64,000 bases of DNA from Ambrosia x helenae (lineage: Eukaryota > Streptophyta > Magnoliopsida > Asterales > Asteraceae), in NCBI GenBank assembly GCA_030844895.1, contig CM061231.1:83858706-83922705 (forward strand). Direction: 5' to 3'. Below are positions 1-11,989 of the stretch, in pieces. Position 1 is the stretch's first letter, and the number at the start of each line of letters is the position of its first letter. A model generated the notes under the pieces. It ran no database searches. It was not told the DNA's origin and saw only the letters and a list, made by a program, of their open reading frames with translations. Both the position numbers and the translations under genes were made by a program.

Positions 1-23
1 GCGAAGAAGACATTTTTGCTGAA

Positions 24-1179
24 ATGGATGTTCATAGATTGCATACTAAAGTGCTGAAGCTGGAGATTGAGAATGTGTGGCTAACTGCTCAAGTACAGAG
101 TTTGATGGAGACGGTCACTAAAAAGAATCAAAAGATTGCTGAGTTGGAGTCAGGATTAGGCGATGTTTCAGCTAGACTGCTTAACTTGACTCAGAAACTG
201 GAGAATAAGTTTGGAAAAGAGTTTTCAGAGACGTCATCATTTGTTGAGAAAGTTATGACTCCTGCTGAGCGTGAAAGATCAGAAAAGGAATATGAAGAAA
301 TATTTTGAAGATCAAGTTCCTAGAGTGAGAGATCGTCGTCCTGGAAGCACTTATGTTCTTAAGAATATAGCTGAGCCATCTATTGATCCCATGGAAGAGC
401 ATCCTGAGAGATTCGTGACAATTACCAGAGATCGGTTTGATACTTATGGAAATCGAATAGGGATAGAATGTTGGAGATATAATGATGACAATGGTGTTTT
501 TGTCGTTCATAGAGGAAATGGAGTCGTTGAGTATTATGCTTCTACTTCTGCCTTCAACTCCTGGACCAAGATCAATTTGGCAGAACTTGCAAGAGCTCCT
601 TTCATAAATCAGACAAGAAATCCAAGAAATAAGATTGGAAGCACATTTCATAAGAAGATTCAGGAGCAAGCTAAGGTGAATTTCAGGGATATGAAGACTG
701 CAAGCTCACTATTGGTGGAGTATAAGGGTGTGTTGACTGCAGATGGAAAGCCGTTCAAGACAGTTCAGTGGCCACCTACAGAAAAGATGAAGACCATTCC
801 TTTGTCTAAGCCAATGGACAGGGGATGCTTGAAGGATATGAAGTTCTGGGTCTATGATCCTACCTCTAGGTCTGCAGTGATTGTTTGTGATACTGATGAA
901 CTGAGAGTGTTTGATGCCAAAGATTTGATGAGTTTGCATTCTGAAGATATTCAAATCTTGGTGAAGCATCAGATTCAATGTGATCCCACATATGAAGCCT
1001 GTGCTAAATCGTTCACTAGTGCAGTGTCTCAGATAGCCAGATTGAGATTAGCATCTGATAGAAGAGGAAGAGTAGAGACTGGATTGCTTGGTCCATATGT
1101 TGGAAAGTCGTCTAAAGAATGGAAGAAGGCATTGGAGAGAAAGAAGAAGAGTTCCAAGAAGCGCAGCAAGAAGCAGTAG
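24..1179 (+). pseudogene. Element Z third ORF (post-pol), coiled coil plus C-terminal domain, frameshifted
   Basis: Two overlapping frames make up one protein: the first (24-308) is a heptad-rich coiled coil, the second (271-1179, 302 aa) a basic domain ending in a Lys/Arg/Ser tail. A one-base frameshift near 300 separates them. The pattern K-F-W-V-Y-D ... A-V-I-V ... V-F-D ... E-D-I ... (about residues 187-250 of the second frame) recurs as I-F-W-Y-Y-D ... A-V-I-V ... V-F-D ... E-D-I in element C's ORF at 12519-13895, with similar spacing, so I treat them as distant homologues. Position next to the 3' LTR is the env position of SIRE-type Copia elements. No membrane segment or signal peptide is visible in this part. 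Function unknown; the Lys-rich tail suggests nucleic-acid contact or nuclear targeting, which is inference. Confidence 0.6.
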
Positions 1180-1214
1180 AGACTCACCAAGTCAACACAA
1201 ACCTAGCGGGATAT

Positions 1215-1520
1215 TGTTGGGCTAGATTTTAGAGGTTTGCGTTGTCTTGGGTTATTCTAATACTGGGTTCGGCCTATATGGCCCATGTAGGGGTGACTGC
1301 CTATATTGTGTATAAATAGGGGTCTCATAGTTTGTTTTGGGGTTGCTAGTCATTTGTTTTGTTAAACGTGCGTGTACCAGATGACTCTCTAAAGTCGTGT
1401 GCACTTAATCAATACAATCGAGTATTTGGTGTTTCTTTTTTGTTCTTTTTACACATTCAGTGTTTCCGCCTTTGATTGTGTATGTGTTTGATACCCGATA
1501 GAGAGGATTTTGGACTAACA
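1215..1520 (+). repeat. Element Z 3' LTR (about 306 bp)
   Basis: Begins TGTTGGGC right after a purine-rich stretch and ends GGACTAACA, giving TGTT/AACA inverted termini. A TATA box (TATAAATA) lies at 1311-1318. The right boundary is also where A's gag reading resumes. The partner LTR is outside the window, so the limits are inferred from one copy. Confidence 0.65.
1311..1318 (+). promoter_or_regulatory. TATA box in element Z LTR
   Basis: TATAAATA about 100 bp into the LTR, the usual place for the Pol II promoter of a short Copia LTR. Confidence 0.5.
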
Positions 1521-4009
1521 TGGTCTAACTTACCCAAATTCAACTTTGAACCATAGGTTTTTAAGATCACTACTAGACAAATGGGACACTATTGCTATAG
1601 TTATGAGAAAGTCAATTGGATTTAAGGACCTATCACTGACCCAGCTTCATGGTAAGCTCTTGACCTATGAGAGAGAGCTTAACCAGAAAAAGAAGCTCCA
1701 GGACTCTGGAAAAGTGTCTGATGATTATGTATATGGTAATACAGCACTTTTGGGTCATGATGAGGTGCCTGGTAATAATAAGGATCAGAGTTATGATCAT
1801 TTCATTGACATAACTTTAGGTTTTAACTCAGGTTTTAACTCTGATTCTTATTCACCAATATATGCTTTTACAGCAAGTGGTGGTGATATCCAGGCATCTG
1901 ATAACATATCCTTTGAGTATGATGACTTAAAGTACTTTGACCCTGATGATTTGGAAGAAATGGAGATTATGCACCAATTGGCTCTGCTCAGTGTAAGAAC
2001 TAACAATTTTTACAAGAAAACTGGCAGAAGGTTTCCAGGGTTAACTGGTAGGTCAAAAGTGGGGTTGGATAAATCAAAGATTAAGTGTTATAAATGTCAT
2101 AGACTTGGTCATTTTGCTAGGAAATGTAGGAGTCAACATGGTACACCTATGATTACCTATCCATATCAAAGGCCACAGACCAACACTTATCAAGTTTCCC
2201 ATAATAACCCTAAACCAAATGTGCAAAACACTGCTCATTTTGCACAGTCCTCAAACACTGTTCCTGTCCAGTTTGTCCAAACCACTGTTCCTCAGATCCA
2301 CTATGTGCAAACACCTGTTACTCAAGCACAAGTGCCAATGACTGCTGCTCCACCCTCTGCCCCTGCAGAGACCAGTTAACAGAGTTTCTTCACACAAGGC
2401 TTTGTTGATTTGAGCAGTCTACCAGATGAGCTATCAAATGAAAATTTTGCTTTTGTAGCCAAAGCTGAAAATGAACTAGAAATTTTTTGTTTCATGGCTA
2501 TGGTTGAAGAGGTTGAATCTAAGGATATGGTAACTGAATCTGATGTTGTGACTGATAATATTTTTGATGAAGTAATTGCAGATACAAAATCTGAAGAAGA
2601 TGTTGTGAATCTCTCAGATCCCTGGGGTGCATATGATGATTGTGAGTCCAAGTGTGATTGTGCATTGATGGCTGCTGCTAATGTATCTCCTCAAATCCTA
2701 AAAGATTTGTGTTCAGACAAATGTGTAATAGCATTTGCTAACATTAAAGAGGTGAATGAAAACCTTAGGAAGAAAGTTTTAGATGATGAAGTTCAATTTG
2801 AAAAACTTTCAAAAGAGTTAAAATCAAAATTGACTGAAAAAGAATCTGAAATAAGCAGCTTAAAACATGAAGCAACTATAACTAAATATCATAGTTGTAA
2901 AAAGGATCTTGAGGCCATCCAAGTTGAATGTGAAAAATGGGTGGAATCATGCAAAGGTTTTGAGATGCTCCTCAACAAACAAACCAAAAGTCATGTGAAG
3001 TTTGGCTTTGGTTTTGAAACCACTGCTCCAGCTTTTGAAAACACTGAAAAAAGGGATAAAAATTAGTTAAGGTAGTACCAACTAATTTAAAGGGTCAAGA
3101 GATTAAAATCACTGAACCTAATGGCAAGAAAATTGTTCTTGAAAAACTAGAAGGTTCCTCATCATTCACTGAACTTGAAAAATATGAATTTAAACCTACT
3201 TGGTTTGATGAGTGTGGTACTCTTGAAAACTTCAAACAAGTTGATTTCAAAACCCTTGATGGTAAGAAAGCACCACAGGCAAAGGTCATTCCTTTGATAG
3301 ATCTTCCAGCAGATGATCAAACATCTGTTGAAAAGAAGACTGAAGGGAAAAAGAAAGAAAAGTTTGTCCACTTGTTTTGTGATTTCTGTGAAAAGAAGAA
3401 TCATGTTACTAAAAACTGTTTTCTTCTAAAAGCATATGATATCAACAAAGGAACAAGTGTGTGTGATTCTAAGACCACATGCTCAATATGTGGTAAGAAG
3501 AATCAAAAAACCAAAGAGTGCCTGTATCTCAAAAATTTTGATGTCAAAATACAAGAGTATAAGGCTAAAACTCTTGCAAGTCAAGTGGTGAGTACTTCAA
3601 AAGGAAAACCCAAACAGACTTTTACTCCAGTCCAACATCTGTTACCAAAAGTCTAGAAACATCTGCTTCCAGGGATGTTCAAGTAACAGATGCTCCACCC
3701 ACCAACAAGTACCCAGGAGGATATGGACAACCACCTTGTCATAATCTGTCACATGTTTATGAAGAACCTAAGAGGCCTTCTAAACCAAGAGTGAACAGAA
3801 ATCCCTATGGTTACTATCATCTGTCAGGAAGTGATCAAACATCTGTTGCACCAAGTGTTGACATCCAAGCACTGGCAAATGGTTAGCAACAGTTGTTGAA
3901 CTTGATTCAAAAACTAGTTCAAACCATTGATCACCTTCCTAAGCTTGAGGCTGAAAAGTCTGTGGACCCATCCAAAGCCAACTTGGCTTTGGACACTCAC
4001 CAAAACTGA
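1521..4009 (+). pseudogene. Element A gag, N-terminally truncated by Z, degenerate
   Basis: Structural protein forming the virus-like particle and binding genomic RNA. The first part (to about 2379) matches the UBN2-type capsid pattern of Copia gags (motif DLSLTQLHGKLLTYE) followed by a CCHC knuckle CYKCHRLGHFARKC at 2086-2127 and a Gln/Pro/Thr-rich tail. A coiled-coil section follows (2410-3066), then two further Cys/His clusters (CDFCEKKNHVTKNC and CSICGKKNQKTKEC, about 3380-3525). This long two-part gag parallels that of element C. Reading moves across three frames, with shifts near 2380, 3060 and 3650 and a stop at about 3883. The final in-frame stop TGA (4007-4009) sits just before the protease frame. 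The N-terminus is cut off at 1521 by Z. Confidence 0.75.
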
Positions 4010-7000
4010 TCCATTACTGATGTGCAGGGAGCTTCTGCTTGCTTAGATAGCCTTTGGTATGTAGATAATGGAGGCTCCAGGCACATGACAGGATGTAGAG
4101 CCCTTCTTCTGGACTTCTTAGCTTATGGAGGGGGTGATATATAATTTGGTAGTGATTCAAAAGGTAAGGTGTTGGGTTCAGGGATTGTTTAGGCTGGGAA
4201 ACTCAAGTTTGAAAATGTTAATCCTATTGATAATCTTAAATTTAATCTTCTTAGTGTATCACAAATGAGTGACAAAGGTTATGGCTCATTCTTCACTAAG
4301 AAAACTTGTAAGATTATTGGGCCAGAAGTGGTGAAAAAGATTGATGCCATCATTGCTGAGAGCAAAGCACAACTTGTTGCTCATAGGAGTGGCAATGTGT
4401 ATGTGGTTGATATGTTGAAGGACAATTCTATGGCAAATGCCTGTCTGTTTTCTGCTGCCTCCACTAAAGAGACAGAATTGTGGCATAGGAGACTGGGTCA
4501 CACCAACCTTCAAACTATCAACTCACTCTCCAAACAAAGCCTTGTCAGAAGCCTTCCATCAAAAGAATTTAAATGTGATGAGCATTATGTTTCCTGCTTA
4601 AAAGGAAAACAACATAAAAGCTCTTACAAATCCATTGATGAGTCCAAAACAAGTCAATGTCTACAATTGCTTCACATGGACTTGTTTGGCCCAGTTAAAA
4701 TCATGAGTCTAAGAAGAAAAAAGATTTTGTCTTGTCATAGTTGATGATTTTTCTAGGTTTACGTGGACTTACTTTTTACACCTTAAGGATGAGACTGTAG
4801 GTATCTTGAAGGACTTTGTCACCAAAGTTGAAAAACAATATGACTTGCCAGTAAAAGTCTTTAGAAGTGATAATAGAACAGAGTTAAAAAAAAATAAGGA
4901 GTTGGATGACTTCTGTGTGTCAAAAGGAATTGTGAGGCAGTACAGCATTCCAAGAACACCAGAACAAAATGGGGTGGTTGAGAGGAAAATAGAACTCTCA
5001 TTAAAGCTGCAAGAACCATGCTAGCAGATTCTGGTTTGCCACTGTCCTTCTAGGCAGAAGCTCTAAACACTGCTTGCTATGTTCAAAACAGAGTTTTAAT
5101 CAACCCAATACATCAAAAGACTGCTTATGAAATTTTGTTCAAAATCAAACCACTAATCTCATTTTTCAAATTCTTTGGTTGCCCATGTTTCATTTTAAAT
5201 CTTAAAGATTCCATCTCAAAATTTGCAGCCAAAGTAGATTGTGGATATTTTCTAGGATATTCTTCTACTGCCAAGGCCTACAAAGTGTTTAATACAAGGA
5301 CCAGGACAATAGAAGAAACTCTGAATGCAAAGTTCAATGAACTTTCATCTTTAAAAATCCCAGCAAATCCTGCTGAGTTGTTTGATTTAGATAAATTCAA
5401 ATTTGAAGATATTTTTGTCAAAACTAATAGTGCAGGTATTCCACAATCTCCACAACAAGACTACCGAACAGATGTTGTGATTTCAAGTCACTATAAAGTC
5501 TATTCTGTACCAGGGGAAGCAGTTGTTCAAAACACCTTTCAAAACTCTGCCACAGCTGAGTCAGCCACTGTTGGCCAGTCTTACCCTCAAACCACTACTT
5601 CACCAACTTCATCCACTGCTCAATCATCTGTTGACAAAAGTCCAACCTTTGTTGACAAAAGTCAGTCCAGTTTCACACCACTTGGACCCATTCCCCCACC
5701 TCCATTTCAAACATCTGTTGGTACTACAGAAGTGCAAACAGATGTTACATCAACAGAGTCACCAAGCCTCTGTCCTTCACCTCAAAATGCCATCATACCA
5801 TATCAGGGAGATCTAATCTACCTAAGAGCTCATCCACCAGATCAAATCATTGGCAACATCAGAGAGGGTGTGATCACAAGAAGCCAATCCTCAAACATCT
5901 GTCTTTTTGCAGGCTTTCTATCTCTCACACAACCTGTCAAGTACCAAGAGGCACTAAAAGACAACAGTTGGGTAGAAGCCATGCAGGAAGAGCTCCTTCA
6001 GTTTAAAAGACACCAAGTATGGGAACTTGTACCACTGTCAAAGGATGTTTGTCCAATTGGCACAAAGTGGGTCTTCAAAAACAAAACTGATGAAAGGGGT
6101 ATAGTTGTCAAGAATAAAGCCAGGCATGTGGTTCAAGGCTTCAGACAAGAAGAGGGGATAGACTATGATAAAACCTTTGCTCTTGTAGCTAGGTTAGAAG
6201 CTATCAGACTCTTCCTAGCCTTTGCTGTCAACCACAACATCAAGGTGTATCAGATGGACATCAAATGTGCATTCCTATATGGCAAAATTCAGGAGGAGGT
6301 CTATGTATGTCAACCACCTGGTTTTGAAGACACATTCCATCCTGATTATGTATACAAGCTCAACAAAGCTTTGTATGGATTAAAACAAGCACCTAGGGCC
6401 TGGTATGAAACTCTTTCCACCTTTCTTTTTACCCATTGGTTTCACAAGAGGTAAAATTGATAAAACCTTATTTCTAAAATGGAGAGGGAAAGACTTAATG
6501 ATTGTTCAAATATATGTGGATGACATCATTTTTGGGTCCACATGTAACAAAATGTGTGAAGAGTTTAGGAAACTCATGACAGCAGAGTTTGAAATGAGTG
6601 CTATGGGTGAACTTCAGTGCTTCCTTGGTCTCCAAGTAAAGCAGCTGCAAAATGGCACATTCATTCATCAAAACAAGTATGTGAAAAATTTGTTAACCAG
6701 ATTTGAGATGAATGACTGTAAGCCATGTAGTACACCCATGAGCACAGCCAAGCTACTCACTATTGATGACAAGGATGAACTGGTTGACCAGACACACTAC
6801 AGATGGATGATTGGGTCTTTATTGTACTTAACTGCATCTAGGCCAGACATTATGTTTGCCACTTGTGTTTGTGCAAGATCCCAGGCTTCACCTAGAAAGT
6901 CAAACCTTATTGCTGTGAAAAGGATATTCAGATACCTCAAAGGTGCTCCCACACTTGGTATCTGGTATCCTGCTAATGGAAACATTGAGCTTTCAGGTTA

Positions 7001-7458
7001 TTCAGATAGTGACTTTGCTGGCTGCCATACCACAAGGAAGTCTACATCAGGAGGGTTCCAGTTTCTAGGAAATGACTTAGTCTCATGGCAAAGCAAAAAA
7101 GCAAGCAGTTGTTTCAACTTCAACAGCAGAGGCTGAATACATTGCTGCTGAAAGCTGTACAGCCCAACTCATGTGGCTTCAAAATCAACTGCTAAATTTT
7201 GGGATAACTGCACAAAGGACTCCACTCATGTTGGACAGTCAAGCTGCTGAAAATATCATCAAAAATCCAGTCTCTCATTCAACCACAAAGCACATAGACA
7301 TCAGACATCACTTTGTCAGAGATATCTACGAAAAAGGTTTGATTTCTCTGCACCATGTTCCTAGAGAGGATCAGTTGGCAGATGTGTTGACAAAAGCTTT
7401 AGACACATCTACCTTTACAAATCTGATTTCTAGAATTGGTATGTTAAACATGGACTAA
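4010..7458 (+). pseudogene. Element A pol (protease, integrase, RT, RNase H), degenerate
   Basis: Copia order PR-IN-RT-RH is clear. The protease motif near 4070 reads D-N-G instead of D-S/T-G, so its catalytic triad is damaged. A GAG-pre-integrase motif (LWHRRLGHTNL) lies near 4485, the integrase core with a damaged D-N-G-T-E-F-type motif (here DNRTEL) near 4870, the RT from about 5930 with YVDDIIFGS near 6520, and RNase H ending near 7458 (TKHIDIRHHFVRD near 7300). Stops occur near 4141, 4190 and 5051; frameshifts near 4715, 4990, 6440 and 7110. The conserved VQGASA start of this frame is shared with element C. Not functional. Confidence 0.85.
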
Positions 7459-7716
7459 ACAACAAAAATGTTTCAGAAAATCAAAATTCACCATTAAAAA
7501 TAGCATTTTGGTTGAAAACTCTGTTAAGGATAAAACAACCACTGTTTCATCCATTCTATCCACTGTTAGTTGAAAAATCTGTTTCAAACATCTGATCAGA
7601 TAAAACAACCACTGTTTGGTTGAAAAATCTGTTTAAAACCTCTGATCAAATAAAACAACTGTTTCATTATATATATATATATGTATATCTATCTATTAAA
7701 AAACAAAAAACCAAGT
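7459..7716 (+). other. Element A noncoding spacer after pol, up to B insertion
   Basis: No ORF. Contains three imperfect repeats built on GATAAAACAACCACTGTTT / GTTGAAAAATCTGTTT / CTCTGATC, and a short AT microsatellite near 7670-7682. The last five bases (CAAGT, 7712-7716) are the left TSD of element B. Confidence 0.6.
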
Positions 7717-8060
7717 TGTGACACCCGGCACGTATAGGTTAACACTTTATAAAACACATAAGTCTACCTTAGCGAAAAACGTTTTCAAACATACTTAACT
7801 AGGTCAGTTGAGTCATTATGATGGTTCCGAGAATCATCAGGAGTCGTTACAATGATCCACGGGATCATTGGGGGTCGGTCCATAACCATGTGAACACAGA
7901 TTAGTGATTTGTAGAATCATCGGGTTTAACGCACACACGTAAATCTCGAGTCCCGGGAATTGGTGAACGGATGGGAACGTGTTTGTTATCATGCATTATG
8001 TGCTTACAATCATTATATGACTTGTCAGTATGTGAATACGTGTTTATATGTGTTAAAATT

Positions 8061-8211
8061 GTGATTACGTGTAATTGCATGACATTATAGGTGATTACGC
8101 GTAATTGCATGACATTATAGGTGATTACGCGTAATTGCATGACTTTAAAGGTGATTACGCGTAATTGCATGTAAATAGGGGGTGATTGGTGTAATTGCAT
8201 GTAAATAAGTG
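8061..8211 (+). repeat. 30-bp tandem repeat array in B's 5' LTR
   Basis: Five units of 30-31 bp starting at 8061, 8091, 8121, 8151 and 8182, core GTGATTACGCGTAATTGCAT. The core is itself a near palindrome (ATTACGCGTAAT). B's 3' LTR has only three units (about 42919-43010), so the array changed length by two units after insertion. Confidence 0.85.
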
Positions 8212-8361
8212 GTGATTAGCCTAATCGCCAATAATAGGGGTGATTGGAGGAGTAATTATAGGCGATTGGTCTAATCGCCAGTAGTTATATGCGATTAGAC
8301 AACCTAATCGCCTGTAACTGCTGCGTAATCGCCTGACGCGTACTAAACGACTAGAAACGCC

Positions 8362-8369
8362 TATAAATA
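8362..8369 (+). promoter_or_regulatory. TATA box of element B LTR
   Basis: TATAAATA, followed about 150 bp later by a donor-like TTCAAG|GTGTGT. The same arrangement is present in the 3' LTR near 43158. Confidence 0.6.
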
Positions 8370-9774
8370 CCACCCTTATGTTGTAGAACATCATTTATGA
8401 AACCCTAATACACCCCAAAGCCACCCCACACCTTATTCAACCTCTGCAACACGTTTTTTATCAAGAAATCACATTTCCAAGCTTTACATCCCATAATCTT
8501 ACAATTTCAAGGTGTGTTCTTCATCCCAAACCTTTGTAATGATATTGTTTTGATCCCTAAAGGTCCAGACCTGGTTTCTAAACATTTGTGTCTTTGAAAA
8601 CTCATTAAAATCAGTTTCTAAACAAACCCAAACCTATATGCTTGTTATATGTGATGTATTCATACAAGATAGGATTTTTATCGTTTAAATATGGTTGTTC
8701 TTGTATTATTAATATGTTTCTAATCTAAATGAGTTGATATGATGTTAACCTAGGAGTTTGAAGGTTCATTGATTTGTATTATTGATATTAGGCGTTTTGA
8801 CCCGTTTGAATGATCATGGAGGATTAATGATGATATGTTATGTTTTATTGATTAATTGAGGTTAGGGTTAACTCTAGGATGATGCTAGAACAGTAGGATA
8901 GTGTCGAACAACGTTATTATGTGATGAAATCTGGATATTTGCCATTTAGGGTAAGGTTTGCATGTTGATATGATGTTTACATGCTAATTTAAGCTATTTT
9001 GGGAAAACGCTTGCATTCGGGACGGCTAGAATGATAATAAATTAGGGGTTTTTGCTTGAAATAGTTGGATTGATGTTTGGGTTAGATATTGGGTGTTTCC
9101 ACATGTTTCGGATCTGATTTGGAAGGTTAAACGCGCGAAAAAGCGAAACCAAGCTGCAAGGGGCGATTGGGGAGCTTCAATCGCCTAAAGAAACTGGCGA
9201 TTGGGCCAATCGCCTGACATTAGAGGCGATTAGTCACCTAATCGCCTATACTGCATGTGATTACACTCCAAATTGCTAGTTTGACCATCCTAATCACTAG
9301 TTGACTTTCCTAAATGCATGTATGATAGCCTAATCGCGTGTGCTGCTGTTGTAAGCGTATTTTGACATCCCGAAACACGGTTTGACACCTAGGAACATGT
9401 TAGGAACCCCGTGACATGTCTAATAACTTGGTAACACGTGTTCGGAATTGTTTATGCGTTAATTGGGCGTTATGCTAGATAGGGTGAATGTTTGTGCATG
9501 CTAAGTGTTTAATTGCATAAGTTGCATGATATCTTGTATGTGGCTAACACGTGGGATGTCGGGTCACCAATGGGATGTCGGGTAATGTCTGGTTTGGTCG
9601 GTTTACCATTTAAACATGTTTTCAACATACACGGTCACGGTCTGGACAACTTGGGGACTGATTAGCCTTCGGGTTAGTAGTCATCACACTTATGTAAACT
9701 CATTGATAGGTCGCCACTAGTAGGGACTATTACACACGTATCGGATTTCTATTTTACTGAGGACACACTCTAAG

Positions 9775-9840
9775 GTGAGTTTCACGGCCCCACTCTTTTA
9801 CTGGTTTTACATTTTCGGGGGAGAAAACATGCCGTGTTCT
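9775..9840 (+). promoter_or_regulatory. Putative splice donor plus CCCC/GGGG pairing block in B's LTR
   Basis: CTCTAAG|GTGAGT is a near-ideal plant 5' splice site. It is followed by CGGCCCC, about 25 nt, CGGGGG and then AAACATG. The same order occurs in the LTRs of D, E and F, whose sequences otherwise differ. B's 3' LTR copy is mutated to CTAAGTAGAGT. The splicing role is inferred. Confidence 0.45.
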
Positions 9841-9943
9841 TTAAATGTGTGTCAATTGTGTTTGCAAGTTCATTACGTTTGGGAGTATTCATTTGGGTTC
9901 AAGGTATTCATTTATGTTCAGTATTATATGACCTATGTTGTGG

Positions 9944-10095
9944 CAGTTCGTTAGCCCCTATGTGGTAGTTCGTTAGCTATTATATGGTAGTTCGTTGACC
10001 ATGGGATGGTAGTCCGTTAGCTATGATAAAGTAGTTCGTTGACCATGGGATGGTAGTTCGTTAACCGCGGTGGGCGATAGTTCGTTTGGGAGGTT
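9944..10095 (+). repeat. Second short tandem array in B's 5' LTR
   Basis: About six to eight degenerate units of 23-28 bp sharing GGTAGTTCGTTAGC / GGTAGTTCGTTGACC. Also present in the 3' LTR (about 44740-44895), so it is an ancestral LTR feature. Confidence 0.75.
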
Positions 10096-10521
10096 CGTTA
10101 TGGAGTTTAAACGTTTAACGAGTATTTTCATCAGTCGGTTGTATCACGATAGTCTATCAAAAGCTCATGAAACGTTTTTTACTTAAAAACCTGTGAACTC
10201 ACCGGCATTATTTGCTGACGTTCTTTAGCATGTTTTTCTCAGGTCGCTAAGGTAGTAGCTATCGGTAGGCGCACGGAGTCTCACGGTGTCTAGGATTCAC
10301 TTGCACGTCTTTTAGTACTTTCAGACTTTTTATGTTTTACTTTCGGTTGTAATAAAGTTTACGCTTCCACAGCAATGATGAGACTTTTGAAAACTTAATG
10401 GGCAATTTACGTTGTTTTCATATCATTTAGTTGTCATTTATTGTGACCGTTGACTTGGATCCTGGTGTGTCATGCGCCTCACGGTAAAACCCCACATGTG
10501 GAATTTGAGGGTGTGACAGAT

Positions 10522-10534
10522 TGGTATCAAAGCC
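10522..10534 (+). other. Element B primer binding site (tRNA-iMet type)
   Basis: TGGTATCAAAGCC starts three bases after the LTR. It matches the 3' end complement of plant initiator tRNA-Met with one change (A for G). Confidence 0.8.
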
Positions 10535-11191
10535 AATGGTTATAGTGAACTAGGACTGCATATAGAGTCTAGTCTATAGCCGAGTATCACACACGTTAGA
10601 CTGTCACACATAGTTACGAGTCATGTCATTTGGTAAACATACTAACCTTGTCGGGGTGTCGGTGTCCTCATCACACAGTGTCATATTATCTATCTTTGGA
10701 CTATTTCCACACTTATTCTATCTTCTTCTTCAGGTTTGAAGATGAAGAGACTTATCGCTTATACTTGGCAGTAGTGTACATTGGAGTGGCTTCGGCACAT
10801 TCTTGAGATTTTTCCGGGATTTGGATATCTCCCCTCTATGCTCTAATGTACATACTTGCCTACACACACACTATCCTGCACTAGTACTTGTCATAGTACC
10901 CCCCCCCCCTGAGTGATTGTTCACTTTGGGACCTTCGTGCGATAACGGTTTCTTTTAGGAATGTGGGTGTCGAGTGATTGGAAGTTCTAGCTAGAAGCAC
11001 GCCTAGAGGACCATGTAAAGGGATTTGTTATTTCGGGTGCACACGAAATCATAAATCAAAATTCATGAAAATCTTGGTGGACTTCGAGTTCAGACAGATG
11101 ATCATGCTGGAACCCCGTTCTAAATTCGTTTGGTCACTAGTAGTTTGATCTAGTAGTGATGCTGAGTATCTTGTTTGTGTTTTGGCAGAAC
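10535..11191 (+). other. Element B leader, no gene seen
   Basis: Untranslated leader with a C10 run near 10901. It ends in a T/G-rich tract and TTTTGGCAG|AAC immediately before the gag ATG, which resembles a 3' splice site. Confidence 0.55.
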
Positions 11192-11989
11192 ATGTCTGGT
11201 CGTACTGGTGGACGTATTGGGGGACGCCGTGGCGGCGGCGGGGGCCGCACGGGCGGTGGACGAGGTGGTGGGAACATCACCATGACGCAGGCGGAGTTGG
11301 AGAACTTGTTGCAGCAGCAGTTGAACGTTGCGTTGGCTGCTTTCCAGGCTGCTCACTAAACCCTAGGAAACACTAATCAGGTGCAGTCTGGATGCACCAA
11401 TAAGAAGTTCATGGACTGCAAGCCCCATAACTTCAATGGGACTGAAGGGGCAGTGGGACTGCTCCGGTGGTTGGAGAAGATCGAAACGGTGTTTGCTATG
11501 TGCAACTATCCCAACGTTGATCGCGTCAATTATGCTTCTGCTACTCTGGAGAGACATGCGTTGACCTGGTGGTACTCTACCACTGCTAACCTTGGCCTGG
11601 GTGAGGCCAATACTATGTCGTGGTCCGAGTTTGTTCAGATGTTGCGAGCGGAGTATTGCCTGTGGGACGAGATTATGAAGTTGGAGCACGAGTTCTGGAA
11701 TATGAAGATGGTTGGATCGGAGATCGAGGAGTTTACTGCTAGGCACAACAAGTTGGCTGTTATGTGCCCCGATTTGGCTAAACCGGAGTATCGGAGGATT
11801 GGGCACTACGTTGCTGGGTTAGTGCTGGAGATTGCTGGGCTTGTTGCCGCTGCTGATCACACTACTATGTTGGCCACTGTTCGGGCAGCTCACAAACTGA
11901 CTAGCATGAAGGTGGCTGAGGGTGTCTTACCTCCCAGGGGTGTTGCCGTGAAGGCCCCTGTGGATAACAAGCGGAAGTGGGATGGTACT
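11192..11989 (+). pseudogene. Element B gag, 5' part (capsid), split by element C
   Basis: Starts at ATG 11192 with an Arg/Gly-rich N-terminus, then a TAA stop (11357-11359), after which the same frame continues with the retrotransposon gag (capsid) domain: FNGTEGAVGLLRWLEKIE, LTWWYS and the EFVQMLRAEYC stretch. Such capsid domains assemble particles and package the RNA. The gene is interrupted after KRKWDGT by element C and resumes at 27139. Apart from the nonsense codon and the insertion the capsid reading is intact. Overall type is Ty3/Gypsy Retrotrans_gag. Confidence 0.8.

Larger units (their letters stand above)
1..1520 (+). mobile_element. Element Z: 3' end of a Copia-type LTR retrotransposon inserted in A's gag
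   Basis: Only the 3' part lies in the window: the end of a long ORF, a short polypurine stretch (1202-1214) and a short LTR (1215-1520). The sequence after 1520 reads directly into the capsid part of element A's gag, so Z interrupts that gene. The 5' LTR, gag and pol must lie to the left, so the TSD cannot be tested. Assignment to Copia rests on the resemblance of its last ORF to the ORF after pol in element C. Confidence 0.7.
7717..10518 (+). repeat. Element B 5' LTR (2802 bp)
   Basis: Matches 42574-44992 plus 48643-48865 along its length. Contains a TATA box (8362), a 30-bp tandem array (8061-8211), dispersed GGCGATTGG/CCAATCGCC motifs, a strong splice-donor-like AAG|GTGAGT (donor at 9775) followed by a CCCC...GGGG pair, and a second tandem array (about 9944-10095). 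Confidence 0.9.

Noticed and set aside
271..1179. Envelope glycoprotein in the Copia elements
   Set aside because: Env position only; no signal peptide, fusion peptide or transmembrane helix could be recognised in Z, A or C.
8061..10095. Regular short repeats that could suggest a CRISPR-like array
   Set aside because: Units are contiguous or degenerate with no unique spacers, and the sequence is plant LTR DNA present in both LTRs.
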